A DNA stretch of 64,000 nt, from contig NZ_LR134472.1 of NCBI RefSeq assembly GCF_900637905.1, positions 930,001 to 994,000 of the forward strand. The letters are read 5' to 3'. Of this stretch, positions 16,965-25,354 are shown in pieces. Source of the DNA: Parvimonas micra. GTDB lineage: Bacteria > Bacillota > Clostridia > Tissierellales > Peptoniphilaceae. Position numbers and translations under genes: made by a program. Position 1 is the first letter of the stretch, and each line of letters opens with the position of its first letter. Below the pieces are notes generated by a model. That model had not been told where the DNA came from. It made no database searches and was given only the letters and a program-made list of their open reading frames with translations.

Positions 16965-17426
16965 ATGAAAATTTTAGTTGTGTATTATTCCTATTCAGGA
17001 ATAACTAGAAGATTAGCGGAAGATATCGCTTTGATTACAGATGGAGATTTATTGGAATTAAAACCACTAAGACCTTATTCATTTTCATATAATACAGCTG
17101 TAAAAGAAGCTAGAATTGAAATTGATAAGGGATACTGTCCGCCTTTAAATGAAGAAATAGGAAATATTGATGATGTAGATATAGTTTTTATTGGCTCACC
17201 TAATTGGCTTAAGACTTTTGCACCACCAGTTCTTACTTTTTTACGTTCTGCAAATTTGGATGGCAAAATAATTATTCCTTTCTGCACTCATGGTGGTGGG
17301 GGATTTGGAATGATGATTGATGATATAAAGAAAGAATGTAAAAATTCCATAGTAAAAGATGGATTAGCATTAAGTGGATTTTACGATTTTGATGAATTAC
17401 AAAAATGGCTAGAAAATAATTTATAG
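16965..17426 (+). CDS. Flavodoxin
   Basis: A 153-residue flavodoxin-like protein: the FMN phosphate loop YSYSGITRR near residues 8-16, then VFIGSPNWLKTFAPPVLTFL and the glycine-rich loop THGGGGFG that contacts the isoalloxazine ring. It likely carries electrons or acts as an NADPH-dependent quinone or flavin reductase. ATG 16965 follows AAGGAG; the TTG one codon earlier is not needed. Its last 25 codons and terminator are duplicated at 18566-18691. Confidence 0.87.
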   Translation: MKILVVYYSYSGITRRLAEDIALITDGDLLELKPLRPYSFSYNTAVKEARIEIDKGYCPPLNEEIGNIDDVDIVFIGSPNWLKTFAPPVLTFLRSANLDGKIIIPFCTHGGGGFGMMIDDIKKECKNSIVKDGLALSGFYDFDELQKWLENNL

Positions 17427-17444
17427 AATTATGGATTTTATAGA

Positions 17445-17477
17445 AAAACTCAACTTTGAATCAAAAAGTTGAGTTTT
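17445..17477 (+). terminator. Rho-independent terminator (ACTCAACTTT family)
   Basis: AAAACTCAACTTT pairs with AAGTTGAGTTTT, then T. The same stem recurs at 18658 and 18954. Confidence 0.85.
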
Positions 17478-17573
17478 TGCTTTTGGTATAGTATATTAGT
17501 AGATTTTTTGATGTATCTACTATACATTTACTCTGGAGATATTAACTATTGCTTCTAAAAATTGAGAAGATAG

Positions 17574-17702
17574 GAGTATTGTGGTGATACAGTCAACTTA
17601 AAGACTAAAAAGCATTACAAAGATAAGCTGATAAAGGTAATACAATCAAAACAGAAAAATCAAAGAACAGAACGTAGCGGATGGCAAACATATCAATGGT
17701 AA
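17574..17702 (+). pseudogene. Short coding remnant
   Basis: An open stretch with no start codon or binding site runs to TAA at 17700 and would encode about 42 residues ending in RTERSGWQTYQW. Base use is less A+T rich than the surrounding spacer. The strongly basic, helical sequence looks like the C-terminal end of a DNA-binding or mobilisation protein, but I cannot name one. The preceding 17500-17565 resembles the dispersed intergenic repeat. Confidence 0.3.
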
Positions 17703-17762
17703 AATTAACCTAAATTTGCTATAATACTTATATATTGAAAGATTTTGAAAGGAAGGGAAATT

Positions 17763-18403
17763 ATGAAAAATTCTTTATGCGAAAAGATAATGTGGTATGT
17801 CTTATCGCCTACCATATTTCAATTTATAAAACAATATTGGAAAGATATTGATATAAAGAATGTAAAAAGGATTTCTAAAAAAATTATAAAGATATGATTA
17901 AACGGACACCGGATATAGGAAGCCTTAGAAAAAATCCTCTGAGAGTGTGTCTTACCAGCGGAATTTTGTGGCTGTCCATATATGAAGCGATGGAAGGAAA
18001 AATGGATCAAGAACAGTTTGGAGAAATGGTCAGCGCTACAATGGAAGCTCCTATATTAAAGAAAAACTTCCAAAAACAAAAGGCTTTTGATATAAAAACG
18101 CAAAAAAAGAAAATAGAAAAAAACAAGATTGCAAATGCAGTTTCTGATAGTGAGTTTAATTGGAATACAGAACTCATTTTAGGTAGAGATGAAAACGAAT
18201 ATACAGTGATATATCATAGATGTGGGCTTTGTGCCTTGGGTAAACAGGAACATCACGAGGAATTGATACCATATATGTGTAAGATGGATTATGAGACTAT
18301 TGCTATGATGGGCGGTGTACTAAAAAGAAAAGGAACAATAGCTACAGGTGCAGATTGTTGTGATTTTTATATATGTAAAAAAGGTTCAAAGTGGGATAAG
18401 TAA
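17763..18403 (+). pseudogene. L-2-amino-thiazoline-4-carboxylic acid hydrolase family gene, frameshifted
   Basis: The N-terminal 44 codons (from ATG 17763 with AGGAAGGG upstream) and the 169 codons from 17894 form one protein of the ATC-hydrolase family, about 213 residues together. The downstream part carries the family features: KRTPDIG, the helix GILWLSIYEAMEG, YHRCGLCALGKQE, LIPYMCKMDY and the ATGADCCDF end. The two parts are out of frame. Adding one A to the seven-A run at 17877-17883 restores a continuous reading (SKKNYKDMIKRTPDIG). So this is either a recent single-base deletion, a slippage site or a sequencing error. Family members open a thiazoline ring in cysteine formation; most have unknown substrates. 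Confidence 0.8.
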
Positions 18404-18474
18404 AAAGATTTTATGATTGAAATTTTTTATAGCGTAGTTAACAAATAACACGCTATACCATAGTAATTCACGAA

Positions 18475-18508
18475 GCAGTAAATTAAATTGGTTTGCTGTT
18501 TTTTTGCT
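18475..18508 (+). terminator. Rho-independent terminator
   Basis: AGCAGTAAA pairs imperfectly with TTTGCTGTT, then seven T. It ends the ATC-hydrolase remnant. Confidence 0.65.
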
Positions 18509-18565
18509 GAAATTTAGAAGGAGAGTAAAGGAGAAAATGAAAAATATAGATGAAAAAATTATACA

Positions 18566-18640
18566 GTAAAAGATGGATTAGCCTTAAGTACATTTTACGA
18601 TTTTGATGAATTACAAAAATGGCTAGAAAATAACTTATAA
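18566..18640 (+). pseudogene. Duplicated flavodoxin C-terminus
   Basis: The 25 codons from 18566 (VKDGLALSTFYDFDELQKWL then four residues) repeat the end of the flavodoxin at 16965-17426, and the bases after the stop match too. Upstream, AAGGAG and ATG 18538 open a frame that stops after ten codons. It is a truncated copy with no chance of flavodoxin function. Confidence 0.85.
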
Positions 18641-18657
18641 AATTATGGACTTTATAG

Positions 18658-18691
18658 AAAAACTCAACTTTGCGAAAGGTTGAGTTTTTTT
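18658..18691 (+). terminator. Rho-independent terminator (ACTCAACTTT family)
   Basis: AAAACTCAACTTT with GGTTGAGTTTTTTT. It belongs to the duplicated flavodoxin tail. Confidence 0.8.
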
Positions 18692-18739
18692 ATGTTATTT
18701 TTGTACAATTTCTTATAATAATTCTTGATGTTTATCTGC

Positions 18740-18905
18740 TGTTCACGTTTAGCTATTAATCGAAGTTTTATATTTATACACGTCATCTCGAGCGTAGTCA
18801 ATCTAGCCCTAACTTTGTTTACTTGTAAATAAAAGTAGGTCTGACGGGGCAATTGTATCTTTAGATACAATGACTCTGGAAATCTCAACTATTGCTTGTT
18901 TCTAT
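18740..18905. repeat. Composite intergenic repeat
   Basis: It contains a variant of the AACGTTAAGC..TTAAT module (18744-18765), CACGTCATCTCGA at 18779, GTTTACTTGTAAA at 18819, the hairpin ATTGTATCTTTAGATACAAT at 18852 and GGAAATCTC at 18888. The same modules appear at 62665-63120 and partly at 5560-5965. No gene is present. Confidence 0.7.
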
Positions 18906-18953
18906 TTCTGAAAGAAATCTTAACGAAAGTATTATTAATTTTTTATAGAATTA

Positions 18954-18991
18954 AAAAACTCAACTTTGAATCAAAAAGTTGAGTTTTTTAC
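18954..18991. terminator. Bidirectional terminator (ACTCAACTTT family)
   Basis: AAAAAACTCAACTTT pairs with AAGTTGAGTTTTTT. It ends the uracil permease gene on the minus strand and is nearly identical to the terminator at 17445. Confidence 0.8.
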
Positions 18992-18993
18992 TA

Positions 18994-20259
18994 TTATTTA
19001 TGATTTGAAAGTCCGAATTTGTTTAAAAAATGGAATATTAAACTTAATACTACAGCAACCATACTTGCAAGAACCATTCCTTTTAATTGCATTCCAAAGA
19101 AATTTATTGAAATTCCACTAAGTCCTGTTACGAATACAACTGAAGTTAAAATCAAATTTTGGCTATTTGAATAGTCAACTTTTGAGTCAACTAAAAGTCT
19201 TATTCCGGAAGTACCAATCATTCCGTAAAGTAAGAATGTTATTCCACCAATTACATTTCCTGGTATGCTTTGAATTAACATACTTAAAGGAGCGAAAAAT
19301 GCCATACAGATTGAGATCACTGCTGCTCCTGCAATTACATAAACTGAATAAACTTTAGTAACTGCCATAACACCAATGTTTTCTCCGTAAGTTGTTGTTG
19401 GAACTCCGCCTACAAGAGCAGACAACATAGTTGAGAAGTTATCAGCAAATATACTTCTATGTAAGCCCGGATCTTCTAAAAGATTTTTACCTATTATATT
19501 ACTTGTTACAACTTGATGGCTAATATGTTCGGAAGTTATAACGAGTAATGCAGGTAACATTATTAAACTTGCTTTGAAGTCAAAAATTGGAAATTGAAAT
19601 TCCGGTATTGTAAATAATGTTGAAGATGTAACTGTAGAAAAGTCAATCATTCCAAAAGCTAAAGCTGCAATATATCCACAGATGATAGCAATAAGGATTG
19701 GAATTGTTCCTAAAAATTTTCTAAATACAACTGAACCTAAAATCGCAACTGAAAGAGTGATTAAAAATACATAAACATCAGCATTAGTTGAAGTTTCAGT
19801 CAATATATTTGCACCTATTTTTCCGCCTCTTATTGTATTTCCTGCAAGTTCAAGACCAATAAGAGAAACAACAGCACCCATTGCTGCAGGTGGAAGCACA
19901 ATATTTATCCAATCTGTTCTGAATTTATAGATTAAATACGCTAAGATACAACCTAAAAATCCTGTTGTAGCAAAAGCACCGAGTGCATATCTATAACCCA
20001 TAGTATTTATAATAACGGTACCTACTCCCAAAAAGGCAAAACTTGAACCTAAATAGGCGGGTGCCTTTCCTTTTGTTATAAAAATAAACAACAATGTACC
20101 TATACCATTCATCAAAAGAACAATACCGGGGTTTACATTAAATAAAATTGGAACTAAAACTGAAGCTCCAAACATAGCAAAAGTATGTTGTAAACTCAAA
20201 GGTATAAGCATTGTAACAGGAACTTTGTCCCTTACGCCAATAATTTCTTTATTATTCAT
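18994..20259 (-). CDS. uraA: Uracil/xanthine permease (NCS2 family)
   Basis: A 421-residue membrane protein of the NAT/NCS2 family, H+-coupled nucleobase uptake. Family marks include LIPLSLQHTFAMFGA at the start, the short-strand region with SEHISHQV and the GGVPTTTYGENIG segment, which lines the substrate site in UraA. The closeness to UraA/PyrP points to uracil. The start has AAGGAGG eight bases upstream. The 215-base leader ahead of it encodes a 41-residue peptide followed by a terminator, so expression is probably attenuated according to pyrimidine supply. Confidence 0.92.
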   Translation of the reverse strand: MNNKEIIGVRDKVPVTMLIPLSLQHTFAMFGASVLVPILFNVNPGIVLLMNGIGTLLFIFITKGKAPAYLGSSFAFLGVGTVIINTMGYRYALGAFATTGFLGCILAYLIYKFRTDWINIVLPPAAMGAVVSLIGLELAGNTIRGGKIGANILTETSTNADVYVFLITLSVAILGSVVFRKFLGTIPILIAIICGYIAALAFGMIDFSTVTSSTLFTIPEFQFPIFDFKASLIMLPALLVITSEHISHQVVTSNIIGKNLLEDPGLHRSIFADNFSTMLSALVGGVPTTTYGENIGVMAVTKVYSVYVIAGAAVISICMAFFAPLSMLIQSIPGNVIGGITFLLYGMIGTSGIRLLVDSKVDYSNSQNLILTSVVFVTGLSGISINFFGMQLKGMVLASMVAVVLSLIFHFLNKFGLSNHK

Positions 20260-20271
20260 AAATCCTCCTTT

Positions 20272-20359
20272 GACTTAAGTCTTAAAAATATAAAAAAAAT
20301 GAAATAACAACAGCTATTTCATTAATAATTAAATATAATATTTTTTAAGACAGTAAGTC
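20272..20359 (-). promoter_or_regulatory. Attenuator region of the uracil permease gene
   Basis: On the minus strand a perfect 9-bp stem (arms 20298-20306 and 20315-20323) followed by eight T (20299-20292) forms an intrinsic terminator whose 5' arm overlaps the stop codon of the leader peptide. Two longer arms, 20338-20359 and 20272-20291, are complementary over about 20 bases and enclose it. A ribosome close behind the polymerase would cover the terminator arm. Tight coupling is expected when UTP is low and the polymerase stalls in the U-rich leader, as in E. coli pyrBI. The structure is seen; the mechanism is inference. Confidence 0.65.
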
Positions 20360-20447
20360 CATTATTAAAATTAAAAAAGAGAGTCGTCAAAACAAAATCA
20401 AAATAATTAAATATATTTTCTTTAGAAAACTTAATTAAATTTGTCAT
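20322..20447 (-). CDS. Leader peptide of the uracil permease gene, 41 residues
   Basis: ATG at 20447 is preceded by a full AAGGAGG at the expected distance, and the frame runs 41 codons to TAA at 20322-20324. The peptide is rich in Phe, Asn and Leu. Its codons make the transcript very U-rich, with runs of four to six U between codons 15 and 28. The promoter lies only about 30 bases upstream, so the mRNA starts just before this binding site. I read it as a regulatory leader, not a functional product. Confidence 0.65.
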   Translation of the reverse strand: MTNLIKFSKENIFNYFDFVLTTLFFNFNNGLTVLKNIIFNY

Positions 20448-20475
20448 AACATACCTCCTTAAATTTATTTTTACA

Positions 20476-20504
20476 ATTATACAGCATAAAACACAAAAAG
20501 TAAA
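20476..20504 (-). promoter_or_regulatory. Promoter of the uracil permease leader
   Basis: On the minus strand TTTACT (20504-20499) and TATAAT (20481-20476) have a 17-base spacer. Transcription should begin near 20468, eight bases before the leader's ribosome binding site. Confidence 0.75.
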
Positions 20505-20634
20505 GTCTTAAATTTCATAAATTTATTAAAAATTAAAGATTTCATTTTGACTTTTAGTATGATATAATTTAATTGAATATATCTAGTTTTAAAAATAGAG
20601 TTTTATTTTACTATAAATTATTTAGGAGTAAGAA

Positions 20635-22227
20635 ATGGAAGATTATTTATCTAAAGTTAAAAAATATATTATTCTTCAAGTAGTACTGGATTTTATTGGA
20701 GTTATTTGTTTAGCATTAACTCCATTGATTCAAAAGTGGTTATTTGATTATGGATTACAAAGCACGTCAAGTCAAATAATTTTAGCAATTCTATTATATG
20801 CTTTATTACTTGGAATTTATTCATTAATGCAATATTTTTGTATTTTAGTAGCATTTAAATCAGGGATTTCATTTGAAACAAGACTTAAAAAGAATTTTTT
20901 TGATAAAATTTTTAATATGAATAGTAAAGTTTTTAAAGAGAAGCCAATAGGGGAATATATTTCTATTCAATCCAACGATATTACTGCATTAGAACAAGAT
21001 TATTTACAACCTATTGTAGATGTAATTCGTTCGGTAAATATGATGTTGATTTATGGAGTTATTATCTTTATGAATATCAACTACAAAATTGGTATGGTTG
21101 TAGTTTTATCTTCTATTTTTGCAATTTTAATTCCAAAGATATTCGGAAAAATGTTGGATAATAGCAGAAGTAAATACCAAAGGTATCTTGGAAAATATAC
21201 TTCAACTATTTCTGATTTGCTTGAAGGTTTTGGCTTAATAAATTCTAAAACAATTGAAAATATAAAAAATAGACATAATGAAATTCTACATAAAACTGCG
21301 GATAAAAGATATGAATTTGGAAAGAAAAAAGCACTGGTACTTGGATTAAGTGATTTAATGACAAAAATGGTTAGGGCATTAACTTTTGCAATTGTAGGAT
21401 ATTTATTCTATAAAAAAGAGATAACAGTAGGTGTTGCAATAGCAACACTAAGCTATTCTTCTGCATTTATTTACCCTATTGATAGTTTGCTCTATGACAT
21501 TACTGCTATACGTTCAGTTAATTCTACAAAACAAAATATCCTTTCGTTTTTAAATCAAAAATCAGAAACAGAAAACAAAAAAGAATTGGAAAATTTTAAA
21601 AATGAGCTGATTTTTGATAATGTAAAATTCACAGTTGATAAACTACAACTAGAAGATATAAACTTAAAAATAGAAAAAGGGAAAAAATATGCAATTGTTG
21701 GCAAATCAGGAGCTGGAAAGTCAACTTTTTTAAATTTATTACTTGGAATACATAAGCCAAATCAGGGGAAAGTCATTATTGACGGAGAAAATGTAAGAGA
21801 GCTTAATTTATCAAATACATTGCTTTATATGAGTCAACATGAGCATATTTATCGTGCATCTGTAAAAGAAAATATAACTGTTTTTGATTCATATTTCTAT
21901 GATTATATTCCGGATAATGCTAATGAAGTTGCAATAATCAAGGATATTCTTGGTAGAAATACTGCTGACTGTTCAAATTTTAGTGGTGGAGAAAAAAGAG
22001 TCCTCGCATTTCTTCGTATATTGTGTAGAAAAGGAGAGATACTGGTTTTAGACGAACCTTTTACAGGTATTGATACTGAAAGTGTCTTAAAATTAGAGGA
22101 TATTTTATTGAAATCAGATCAAACAGTTTTGATTGTAACACATAATACATCTACTGAGCATCTTAAAAAATTTGATAATATAATTAAGGTGATAGATGGA
22201 AAAGTATTTATTGAAGATGTAAATTAA
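20635..22227 (+). CDS. ABC transporter half-molecule (permease plus ATPase)
   Basis: A 530-residue exporter-type ABC protein: six membrane segments over residues 10-300, then a nucleotide-binding domain with Walker A GKSGAGKST at 356-364, signature FSGGEKR, and Walker B LVLDEPFTGID. Half-transporters of this type dimerise and export peptides, lipids or drugs. No peptide or partner gene lies beside it, so it is probably a homodimer. An extended -10 (TGATATAAT at 20560-20568) is upstream; TAGGAG precedes ATG 20635. Confidence 0.9.
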   Translation: MEDYLSKVKKYIILQVVLDFIGVICLALTPLIQKWLFDYGLQSTSSQIILAILLYALLLGIYSLMQYFCILVAFKSGISFETRLKKNFFDKIFNMNSKVFKEKPIGEYISIQSNDITALEQDYLQPIVDVIRSVNMMLIYGVIIFMNINYKIGMVVVLSSIFAILIPKIFGKMLDNSRSKYQRYLGKYTSTISDLLEGFGLINSKTIENIKNRHNEILHKTADKRYEFGKKKALVLGLSDLMTKMVRALTFAIVGYLFYKKEITVGVAIATLSYSSAFIYPIDSLLYDITAIRSVNSTKQNILSFLNQKSETENKKELENFKNELIFDNVKFTVDKLQLEDINLKIEKGKKYAIVGKSGAGKSTFLNLLLGIHKPNQGKVIIDGENVRELNLSNTLLYMSQHEHIYRASVKENITVFDSYFYDYIPDNANEVAIIKDILGRNTADCSNFSGGEKRVLAFLRILCRKGEILVLDEPFTGIDTESVLKLEDILLKSDQTVLIVTHNTSTEHLKKFDNIIKVIDGKVFIEDVN

Positions 22228-22240
22228 AAATATTTTTAAA

Positions 22241-22272
22241 GAAACGGCTAATGAATGAAATAGCCGTTTTTT
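22241..22272 (+). terminator. Rho-independent terminator
   Basis: AAACGGCTA pairs with TAGCCGTTT, then six T. From here to 22662 the spacer is A+T rich and I see no gene or structured element in it. Confidence 0.85.
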
Positions 22273-22662
22273 ATGTTTAAATTATGTAAAATGATTTAAC
22301 ATACATACTTTTCTGTAAAATTTTAAGTATAAAAAATATATTATATTTAAGTTTATCATAAGAATAAAGATTTAAAAAGAGAAATGTATAATTTTTGAGG
22401 AAATATTATATAAAAATTCGAGATTATGTTTCTAATAAAGTTATATTTAATTATTATATTAAATTTACTTATGAATATTTTTCTCGTTAAATTTTTTTGT
22501 TGCATATCAAATCTGCTTAAAAGTATTAAATAGTTCTTGTGATATAATATTTTTCGGCATTAATCGACTTTTTGAAAAAGATAATATTTTTACTTTTTTT
22601 GTAATTTATATCTAATTTTAAAAATTCTTTATCAAAAAAATATAAATTTTATTTATATTATA

Positions 22663-22691
22663 TTGACATACCCATTTTTTTGTGATAAAAT
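22663..22691 (+). promoter_or_regulatory. Promoter of the YjeM-type transporter gene
   Basis: TTGACA at 22663-22668 and TAAAAT at 22686-22691, spacer 17 bases, with TGTGA leading into the -10. Confidence 0.75.
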
Positions 22692-22724
22692 TCAAAATGA
22701 AAAAATAAATATTGGAGGGATATT

Positions 22725-24218
22725 ATGTCTAAAAAGAAATTGAGTTTAAGAGCACTTGTTTTGATGGTGTTCACTTCTGTTTTTGGTTTCACTAACGTTA
22801 CAAGATCATATTATCTTATGGGATACGCAGCTATTCCTTGGTTTATCATTTCTTGTGTAACTTTCTTTTTACCATTTGCATTTATGATTGCAGAATATGG
22901 TTCAGCTTTTAAAGATTCTGAAGGCGGAATTTATTCTTGGATGGAAAAAAGTTCAGGCGGTAAGTATGCATTTATGGTAACGTTTATGTGGTATGCATCC
23001 TATATAGTATGGATGGTAAATGTTGGTTCAGGTATTTGGATTGTTTTATCAAATGCGATTTTTGGGGTTGATAAAACACAAAGTTGGTCTTTATTTGGAC
23101 TTGATTCCGTAAAAACACTAGGTATTCTTGCTATTTTGTGGATTATTATTTTAACATTTATATCCAGTAAAGGTGTAGATAAAATTAAAAAATTCACATC
23201 TTTCGGAGGTAGTGCCGTAGCATTAATTAATGTATTTTTATTTGTTGGCGGAATTTTAATGTTGCTTCTAAACAAAGGTGGAGTTGGAGATCCTATAACT
23301 GTTAATGCTTTGGCTCATTCACCAAACCCTGCTTATGCCGGTGGTTTACAAGTTTTGTCATTTATAGTTTATGCTATATTTGCTTATGGTGGTTTGGAAG
23401 TAGTAGGAGGTCTTGTTGACCAAACTGAAAATCCTGAAAAGAACTTTCCAAAAGGTATAATTATTTCAGCTGTTGTTGTATCTTTGGGATATTCATTAGG
23501 TATTTTGATTTTCGGTACATTTACTAAATGGTCATTTGCATTTACACAATTTTCAGCACAAAAAATAACTTTAGGTAATGTATCATATATTGCTATGAAC
23601 CATATGGGTTATCAATTAGGTCTTGCTTTTGGTCTTGCAGAATCTGCTGCAAGAAATGTTGGACTTTGGGTTTCACGTTATATGGGAATATCAATGTTCC
23701 TTGCATTAACAGGAGCATTCTTTACTCTTATTTATTCTCCATTAAAACAATTAATTGGTGGAACTCCTAAAGAATTATGGCCAAAATCATGGACTGAACA
23801 AAAGAACGGTGTTTATACTAAACCTATGATGTACCAAGCAATTTGTGTAATTGTAATAATTGCGATAGTATCATTCGGTGGAAAGAGTGCACAACAATTT
23901 TTCCAAATTTTAGTTTCAATGACTAATGTTTCAATGACTTTACCTTATTTCTTCATCGCTTATTCATTCTTAGCGTTTAGAAGAAATGAAAGCATAGAAA
24001 GACCTTTTGTAAGATTTAAAACATATTCAACAGTTAAAGTTGCAGTTGCAGTTACTTGCTTTATAGTTGGTTTTGCAAACTTATTTACAGTTATTGAACC
24101 TGCCATTTCATCAGGAGACTGGTTAACAACAATAATGTCAATTGCAGGTCCATTAATATTTACTTTAATAGCATTATATCTTTACAGAAGAATGGAAAAA
24201 TCAAAAGAAATAGCTTAA
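22725..24218 (+). CDS. yjeM: APC-family amino acid permease, YjeM-like
   Basis: A 497-residue protein with about twelve membrane segments in the amino acid-polyamine-cation superfamily. The start with VFTSVFGFTNVTRSYYLMGYAAIPW and the PFAFMIAEYGSAFKDSEGGIYSWM stretch match the glutamate/GABA antiporter-like YjeM group. The physiological substrate of YjeM is not settled. GGAGG precedes ATG 22725. It is monocistronic, bounded by its own promoter and terminators. Confidence 0.82.
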   Translation: MSKKKLSLRALVLMVFTSVFGFTNVTRSYYLMGYAAIPWFIISCVTFFLPFAFMIAEYGSAFKDSEGGIYSWMEKSSGGKYAFMVTFMWYASYIVWMVNVGSGIWIVLSNAIFGVDKTQSWSLFGLDSVKTLGILAILWIIILTFISSKGVDKIKKFTSFGGSAVALINVFLFVGGILMLLLNKGGVGDPITVNALAHSPNPAYAGGLQVLSFIVYAIFAYGGLEVVGGLVDQTENPEKNFPKGIIISAVVVSLGYSLGILIFGTFTKWSFAFTQFSAQKITLGNVSYIAMNHMGYQLGLAFGLAESAARNVGLWVSRYMGISMFLALTGAFFTLIYSPLKQLIGGTPKELWPKSWTEQKNGVYTKPMMYQAICVIVIIAIVSFGGKSAQQFFQILVSMTNVSMTLPYFFIAYSFLAFRRNESIERPFVRFKTYSTVKVAVAVTCFIVGFANLFTVIEPAISSGDWLTTIMSIAGPLIFTLIALYLYRRMEKSKEIA

Positions 24219-24250
24219 AAATTAATTTAATTGAATGTATAAAATCACTA

Positions 24251-24285
24251 AAAAAACGACGAGCATAAAAAATCGTCGTTTTTTA
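24251..24285 (+). terminator. Rho-independent terminator
   Basis: AAAAACGACGA pairs with TCGTCGTTTTT, flanked by A and T runs. Confidence 0.85.
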
Positions 24286-24304
24286 ATATATTATGTTTAA
24301 TAAT

Positions 24305-24338
24305 CAAGGTTGAGAAAGTAAAACTCTCAACCTTTTTA
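24305..24338. terminator. Second terminator, probably for the minus-strand ribU
   Basis: AAAGGTTGAGA-type stem (AAGGTTGAGA with TCTCAACCTT) followed by T; on the minus strand it follows the ribU stop codon at 24364 by a few bases. Confidence 0.7.
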
Positions 24339-24363
24339 GTTTGTAAAAAAATTACCTGAATAC

Positions 24364-24978
24364 TTATTCTGATATATTTCCGTTTTTCTTCAAAATTGGT
24401 GAAATTCTTTTGTATAATAATGATGTTACTATTGAAGTGACAGCAGTTTTAACTAAGTTAAAAGGTAGTACAGAAAATACCATTAATGTAAAGTAACTTT
24501 TTACAAGTGGATTTATTTTTGCTACCATTCCTACAAAAGCATTTAAGTCAATTTTTAAAAGTTTTGCATAAAGTGGGAAAATAATAAAATAATTACTTAA
24601 AGTTGCAACTATGGACATTGAAATACTACCAATAGCAAGTCCTAAAAGAGCAGATTTTTTACTTTTATTATGCTTATATATAAATGCTGTTGTCAAAACG
24701 AAAGCTGATGAAACTATTAAGTTTGAAAGCTCTCCGACATAAAAAGTTTTTGTTCCGTTAATTACAATATTTAACAAAATTTTTATACATACAATTAAAA
24801 ATCCTGCTAACGGTCCCATTGCAAATCCTCCTATTAATGCGGGAAGTTCTGCAATATCCATTTCCATAAATGTAGGAGCAAAAGGTAAAGGAACTTTAAT
24901 AAACATTAAAAGCACACTTATCGTTCCAAGAATTGAAATCTTTGTAATCTCTGAAATACTGAATTTTTTCTTATTCAT
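24364..24978 (-). CDS. ribU: Riboflavin ECF transporter S component
   Basis: A 204-residue membrane protein with six segments, the substrate-binding subunit of an energy-coupling-factor transporter; it relies on a shared EcfAAT module encoded elsewhere. The loop after helix 1, PLPFAPTFMEMDIAELPALI, is typical of RibU. The FMN riboswitch directly upstream (25034-25135) confirms the riboflavin assignment. GGAGG precedes the start. Confidence 0.93.
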   Translation of the reverse strand: MNKKKFSISEITKISILGTISVLLMFIKVPLPFAPTFMEMDIAELPALIGGFAMGPLAGFLIVCIKILLNIVINGTKTFYVGELSNLIVSSAFVLTTAFIYKHNKSKKSALLGLAIGSISMSIVATLSNYFIIFPLYAKLLKIDLNAFVGMVAKINPLVKSYFTLMVFSVLPFNLVKTAVTSIVTSLLYKRISPILKKNGNISE

Positions 24979-24999
24979 AATAACCTCCTAAAATTTAGC

Positions 25000-25025
25000 A
25001 AAAAAAAATGCCATCTTTAGGGCAT
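25000..25025 (-). terminator. Terminator of the FMN riboswitch expression platform
   Basis: On the minus strand ATGCC and GGCAT close a small loop and are followed by nine T. It lies between the aptamer and ribU; FMN binding should favour its formation. Confidence 0.75.
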
Positions 25026-25033
25026 AAACATTT

Positions 25034-25135
25034 CTTCTTTCATCCAGACTTTAACTGTCGGTATTGGAATTTCACCAATTCAGCATAATGCTCGCAGACT
25101 TTACTGCCGGTGAGGAAACGACCCTCGCCCTGAAG
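25034..25135 (-). ncRNA. FMN riboswitch (RFN element)
   Basis: On the minus strand the conserved parts of the RFN aptamer appear in order: CTTCAGGGCGAGGGT, TTTCCTCACCGGCAGTAAA, GTCTGCGAGC, ATTGGTGAAATTCCAATACC, GACAGTTAAAGTCTGGATG and the closing AAGAAG strand. It binds FMN and shuts off ribU by early termination at 25000-25025. Confidence 0.96.
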
Positions 25136-25143
25136 ACAAGTTG

Positions 25144-25172
25144 AGTATATCACAAATAATAAGTGATGTCAA
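25144..25172 (-). promoter_or_regulatory. Promoter of the FMN riboswitch-ribU transcript
   Basis: TTGACA (25172-25167) and TATACT (25149-25144) on the minus strand with a 17-base spacer, placing the start just before the aptamer. Confidence 0.85.
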
Positions 25173-25354
25173 TAAAAATTCGTATTTTTGTCAATAAATT
25201 TTAAAAGAGTTATTTTACAACGCTTTCATAAATATTATTAATAAATAATTGTTATTCATTAAAAATATTTATAGATTGATAAAATATTTGCAAAAAAATT
25301 TTTTATGATATATAATTTATGGGTGATAAAATATTTTAAGGAGGTCGCATTGTA

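Noticed and set aside
17894-18403. An intact 169-residue ATC-hydrolase protein starting at ATG 17894.
   Set aside because: No ribosome binding site precedes it, and the missing N-terminus is present just upstream in another frame.
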